The notes beneath the pieces are model-generated. The model was not told the origin of the DNA and did not search any database. It saw nothing but the letters and a program-made list of their open reading frames with translations. Positions 6,401 to 6,994 of a DNA stretch of 6,994 nucleotides are shown piece after piece (position 1 is the stretch's first letter; each line of letters opens with the position of its first letter). The translations under genes and the position numbers were made by a program. This DNA is from Lachnospiraceae bacterium (GTDB lineage Bacteria > Bacillota > Clostridia > Lachnospirales > Lachnospiraceae), in contig DMCJ01000074.1 in assembly GCA_003446735.1 (NCBI GenBank), positions 1-6,994 of the forward strand, read 5' to 3'.

Positions 6401-6994
6401 TTTAAAGATCCGACGGTTACGCAAAACGGAGTTAAGTTTGATGTTAATGCATCAGGTACTTCAAGTATAATTCTTACCAATAATTATGTTGAACTTGATA
6501 AACCCTACATCATAATAAAGAAATCATTTGTGTGTGAGAATGATCCCCTTAGTGATGAAGATATTGAGGCTCTTAAGAATCTGATAGAGTTTAAGCTTAT
6601 AAATACCGATACAGGTGTGGAAACGACAATAAACGGTACTGATATTATAGGAAAGCCTTATCCTGTCGAGACCGGTAAATACACGATACAGGAAATCGAT
6701 ACATCGACCGTCGATTTAATATGGAAGGGTGTAAGGGGAAACTTTGAGACAAATGTCTATGAACACGGCTCTTTAACGCCGGTATATCACAACGTTGGAA
6801 GCGGAGGATCAAACGTTGAAGGGTATCCGGATACTACGATTGACCTTACCGGATTATTCGGAGGACATGGCGAGCAGATAATAACCAATGTTTACGAAAA
6901 AAAGAAGGGAAAACTTTCCATTAATAAGAAGGTAAGCATACAGATACAGACAGATGATTTTATAGGAGATAAGGATGAACTCAGGGATCTATTT
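317..6994 (+). CDS. Giant Cna/SpaA-type surface adhesin with tandem isopeptide-bonded domains (3' end outside window)
   Basis: The frame is open for 2226 codons to the window edge, with no stop; the protein is about 240 kDa so far. Order: signal peptide (1-54); N1-like Ig domain (55-214); five CnaA/D2-like domains (about 215-990), each with Lys near the start, Asp 33-40 residues later and Asn on the last strand; one canonical SpaA/CnaB domain (about 1006-1145) with a YxLxExxAxxGF E-box; then at least eight CnaB-like units. These units share a first-strand motif of alternating hydrophobics before Lys (as in LKLTKTI), a YxVTE-like Glu strand and a final N/D-x-Y strand. Proteins of this family are exported by Sec and usually attached to the cell wall by sortase, where they bind host, plant or neighbour-cell ligands. 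The anchor is not visible. I see no YPK-type pilin motif, so a stalked adhesin is more likely than a pilus shaft. Only three Cys occur (420, 1459, 2073), so stability cannot come from disulfides. The ligand is unknown. TTG 317 is preferred over ATG 323 on RBS spacing; ATG 377 is a weaker alternative. Confidence 0.95.
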   Translation, partial: MEMHNNYNSHNKKRKNKKGIMRMIQRRIVPFMMSLFIAATTILGSGTSLVDVFAYGDPSGITINNYRLLIEQGGSWVEVTPGMEVPNGANVRFAFDWDVSNLSDAVVGDEGVSIELKPIAGISIGNVDKTVYYSGSGSVPMGVYWVTTNSDGNSVFHLNIDQDFYNTNSERSGDARLEGNINAASDSDEETVSTDIKFLDKTIPNVIVNFGAKSNTLNVSKSGGSYDRTTGLQNFTVNLSVTGNSTESVRDISLTDTLGAYLSNVQGGFTLDGGANYADLDSLAAALKDKSNNPNSMDVNTSHTITYAVKIDTAAASAPDANFWISSNGTGVNNGENLFTANYTHKGNPYSSSAKAAVNLQKPSVNKSGADAGESIKWTIEINTGDFASLSDVNVSSLTDFVTNSKNGSQDTSFYSDPACTSLINLTDISKYTASSDGKRYTITYYSKKLDGETKPVKYTNNVDKIRIGDTDYKTGATVTTTGDSISKKYTEVTGDKIKWESEIEIPEDTNNSYGWGGITIDDKTDFWGIGKHVIPDGSSLEIVGDNGTSLKTLTLSDEDIMEWVDSYIGYFAFLNSNNTGYHLEIGNKVLNVWRDAGIKKITLKYETQIKDYSSAGLIYRNEAVLSYTDSNENNFESKSQAEYKNDAIDMIIKDGTVGEDNRVKYRIVLDLKQFAGEFTTDKDIVITDTLPKELSYDSPVTPDSGHIRITDGSSDGVNNIYYVSDTPVTSPADLIALNTTITVDDSGDNDVITFRLSGTDAAQKQKIAEALNKAKTDEDILYIEFYAKVKDPAEFAKNKDSVKVTNVVTGKFGTTDIGEHRAENTITPKSLVSKQQTYTQVTAPYIHYTIDVNPDGADVNKLPSPEGDFYNAFDNLGTALMLMEEVGDKFIVKYEEGGTWNDLTYVPWSGVSSLTGRQWSYTYNPKAGVNAITFKLPDKLHLKIYYRAYLDSASIPYDSDGKQKLTFETAGNTFAIEGSSSDNTKKQIDSNNHIISSLVEGNGATGNINILKFYIDENGNAQGLAGSTFKIYGAKWDGSKFVKDDTDIFKDTNGVSEFKMSNDDEENVLTVKGLKLDYVYALVEVGAKSGFAVNTDPYFFALKGKNYSDSQARYSNQSLKQLYENGYFSQFSNSGAYIRYENRKQATTSVKITKAVTGKPAGLDWDDIMKSLTFKVYRKLSGSLEPAEVIAVITGDTGFTYTEDTSGNRVYSYVLTGVAIDDSGAVPKAYEYYVTEENKAIEGYTLSGTKVKVNSGTLKTDTVSDTFVADAAISEYVVAYDNTYTRDSGKLSLKKSVVNSDIDRLTDEELKKIEFIITPSVNSTGSSTKVSLADATRTGSGSTGDPYVYTFDFANVPTGTYKVTENNMLFASHPLSITYDLMVDGTLKESGSYALAPTASNTKIITSGALVEKGKDTVLNITDKYTRETSRLNLNKTISGLEEKDDIKAVMNALTFTCSPAFDASATGTGYTASKTVIMFTPDADPVNGTFTATSTINGSSNVYKSGTYKLVKTPSGDLSLNLPFDVFSGRTYSITESVTNPLSGKKGLKISYVVTREGIKTGEEGNVAKTSGDKGTALSADEEVTVSFSNRYSDLKKPGLRLRKKFSHTGGGVFDWDTIKGSITYTVYKKGSPDTVARYKDGNTYKYLSDIPASSFSAAGSGIYESALYELEEAGEYYVVENVTGDEFTKTDASGTYIYKLASSMPVKFTVTGESGHGLVSGETTTPAEAVNSGTKYTSGSFEVKQESSIGADDQSVATFTMSNDYERKTGKLKLTKTIVDELGGTGISRLTKEQMKNITFTITPKNYSGTAIVKTMADLYGASYSGTDPVDPTGSGTSYSLTINDLPYGEYTVTETNYNEPTGTRTFTSLVTINSGGGSKILTGMDETGVDGIAVSSSDADVTIKDTYSVKTGSVKIVKKINGVSGSKVTPANIKITVTPKLNGSGGSDTFTLADISYLTSEYGSSNVTMTGSLNDAGGIVVDIKNIVPAGQVFTVKETVTPDTGIDHISVYYDVEGSSAVYNGSFKDPTVTQNGVKFDVNASGTSSIILTNNYVELDKPYIIIKKSFVCENDPLSDEDIEALKNLIEFKLINTDTGVETTINGTDIIGKPYPVETGKYTIQEIDTSTVDLIWKGVRGNFETNVYEHGSLTPVYHNVGSGGSNVEGYPDTTIDLTGLFGGHGEQIITNVYEKKKGKLSINKKVSIQIQTDDFIGDKDELRDLF
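479..958 (+). other. N-terminal Ig-like (N1-type) head domain
   Basis: Residues 55-214 of the giant protein follow the signal peptide. They contain the pattern typical of first domains in Cna-like adhesins: a short strand (ITINNYRLLIE), then VTPGMEVPNGANVRFAFDWDV, i.e. a 'define the operation, open the fold' strand pair with aromatic residues. I see no convincing Lys-acid-Asn triad in this segment. This matches the general picture that N1 domains of collagen-binding-type heads lack an isopeptide bond. Together with the next domain it could form a ligand-clasping N1-N2 pair. That role is inferred from family architecture and not shown by the sequence. Confidence 0.6.
959..3286 (+). repeat. Five tandem CnaA/D2-like isopeptide domains (residues about 215-990)
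   Basis: Five diverged domains of roughly 120-180 residues follow one another. Each opens with a short strand holding Lys, then a strand of the type YTIxVN/WTIEIN, then a strand with Asp (as in ITDTLP), and ends with a strand holding Asn. My predicted triads (Lys/Asp/Asn) are 221/256/342, 367/400/461 or 462, 488/523/622, 654/689/807 and 835/875/973. The Lys-to-Asp distance stays at 33-40 residues, close to the spacing in the Cna N2 domain. In such domains Lys and Asn form an intramolecular amide with Asp as catalyst. The fifth unit is the least regular; its Asp comes from FYNAFDNLG rather than a TDTL motif. Sequence identity between units is low, so these are old duplications or convergent modules. 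Confidence 0.75.
3332..3751 (+). repeat. Canonical SpaA/CnaB domain (unit 1 of the CnaB array)
   Basis: Residues about 1006-1145 form the clearest SpaA-type prealbumin-like domain. They open with GNINILKFYIDENGN and continue with GLAGSTFKIYG, the usual 'L-x-G-A-x-F-x-l' second strand. The E-box YALVEVGAKSGF is a good match to YxLxExxAPxGY, and the last strand is IRYENR. The predicted isopeptide triad is Lys1013, Glu1085 and Asn1143. It marks the switch from the CnaA/D2-like head half to the CnaB-like stalk half. It is the only unit with a textbook E-box; later units have shorter YxVTE versions. Confidence 0.85.
3764..5104 (+). repeat. CnaB-like triplet A (units 2-4)
   Basis: Three enlarged CnaB-like domains span residues about 1150-1596. 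Predicted triads are unit 2 Lys1155/Glu1237/Asn1283, unit 3 Lys1296/Glu1366/Asp1424 and unit 4 Lys1437/Glu1538/Asn1592. Between the Lys strand and the next strand, units carry a short acidic, helix-like insert: LDWDDIMKSLTF in unit 2, LTDEELKKIEF in unit 3 and DIKAVMNALTF in unit 4. Unit 3 has Asp (ITDKY) where the others have Asn (DNTY, SNRY). Lys-Asp bonds are known in CnaB domains such as FbaB CnaB2, so unit 3 is expected to be functional. Unit 4 holds one of the protein's three cysteines, Cys1459. Confidence 0.75.
5114..6490 (+). repeat. CnaB-like triplet B (units 5-7), homologous in order to triplet A
   Basis: Residues about 1600-2058 hold three more CnaB-like domains. Triads are unit 5 Lys1606/Glu1683/Asn1766, unit 6 Lys1779/Glu1858/Asp1909 and unit 7 Lys1922/Glu2001/Asn2055. 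Unit 5 shares the FDWDTIKGSITYTVY insert with unit 2. Unit 6 shares RLTKEQMKNITFTITP, a TGSG segment, P-x-G-x-Y-x-VTE and an Asp acceptor with unit 3. Unit 7 shares the KINGVSG opening, the ETVTP-x-x-G stretch and the I-S-x-Y-x-V strand with unit 4. Triplet length (about 459 residues) is close to that of triplet A (about 447). Confidence 0.75.
6494..6901 (+). repeat. CnaB-like unit 8
   Basis: Residues about 2060-2195 form a shorter CnaB-like unit. It opens with YIIIKKSF, has an acidic helix-like insert (SDEDIEALKNLIEF), a Glu strand KYTIQE and a final strand IITNVY. The predicted triad is Lys2069, Glu2126 and Asn2191. The Lys-to-Glu distance (57 residues) is the shortest in the array, because the loop before the Glu strand is reduced. 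The long section after Glu is Gly-rich (GSGGSN, LFGGHG). The unit does not carry the DWD insert expected if triplets simply continued, so the period is broken or reset here. Cys2073 lies just after the Lys strand. Confidence 0.7.
6902..6994 (+). repeat. Start of CnaB-like unit 9 (cut by window end)
   Basis: Residues 2196-2226 begin another unit: KGKLSINKKV, with predicted isopeptide Lys2204. An acidic helix-like insert ending DKDELRDLF follows, matching the corresponding segment in units 3, 6 and 8. The Glu and Asn/Asp residues lie beyond the window. Its presence shows that the array continues and that the protein is longer than 2226 residues. Confidence 0.7.

Overview
The window is almost entirely one very long plus-strand gene. 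It begins at about 317 and is still open at the last base, 2226 codons later. I translated it end to end and found no in-frame stop. It encodes a giant secreted, multi-domain surface protein of the Cna/SpaA type, built from tandem immunoglobulin-like and transthyretin-like domains. Each domain carries the Lys, acid and Asn/Asp residues expected to form an internal Lys-Asn or Lys-Asp isopeptide bond. The C-terminus, where a sortase signal or other wall anchor would lie, is outside the window.

The organism is most likely a low-to-moderate GC Gram-positive anaerobe of the Bacillota. A Lachnospiraceae member such as a Butyrivibrio relative would fit, but this is inference. The reasons are the strong GGGGAG ribosome binding site, the AT-rich promoter and spacer, the preference for ATA, GGA and AGA/AGG codons, and the protein family itself.

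Layout: 1-45 is the in-frame tail of an upstream gene. A strong intrinsic terminator at 60-88 closes that unit. An AT-rich spacer follows, with a sigma-A-like promoter at 233-261 and a short leader carrying three GGAG boxes. The giant gene then starts, probably at TTG 317. Its order is: a long basic signal peptide (residues 1-54); an N1-like Ig domain (55-214); five CnaA/D2-like isopeptide domains (about 215-990); one canonical SpaA/CnaB domain with an E-box (about 1006-1145); then at least eight larger CnaB-like domains (about 1150 to beyond 2226).

The main non-routine observation is in the CnaB-like array. It has a higher-order, three-domain period: units 2-3-4 match units 5-6-7 in order. 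The middle member of each triplet carries Asp instead of Asn at the predicted isopeptide acceptor position. The protein therefore looks like an N-terminal adhesive head on a long, covalently stapled stalk that grew by duplication of a three-domain block. No RNA gene, mobile element, CRISPR array or second complete gene is visible. Minus-strand open frames are shadows of the giant gene.
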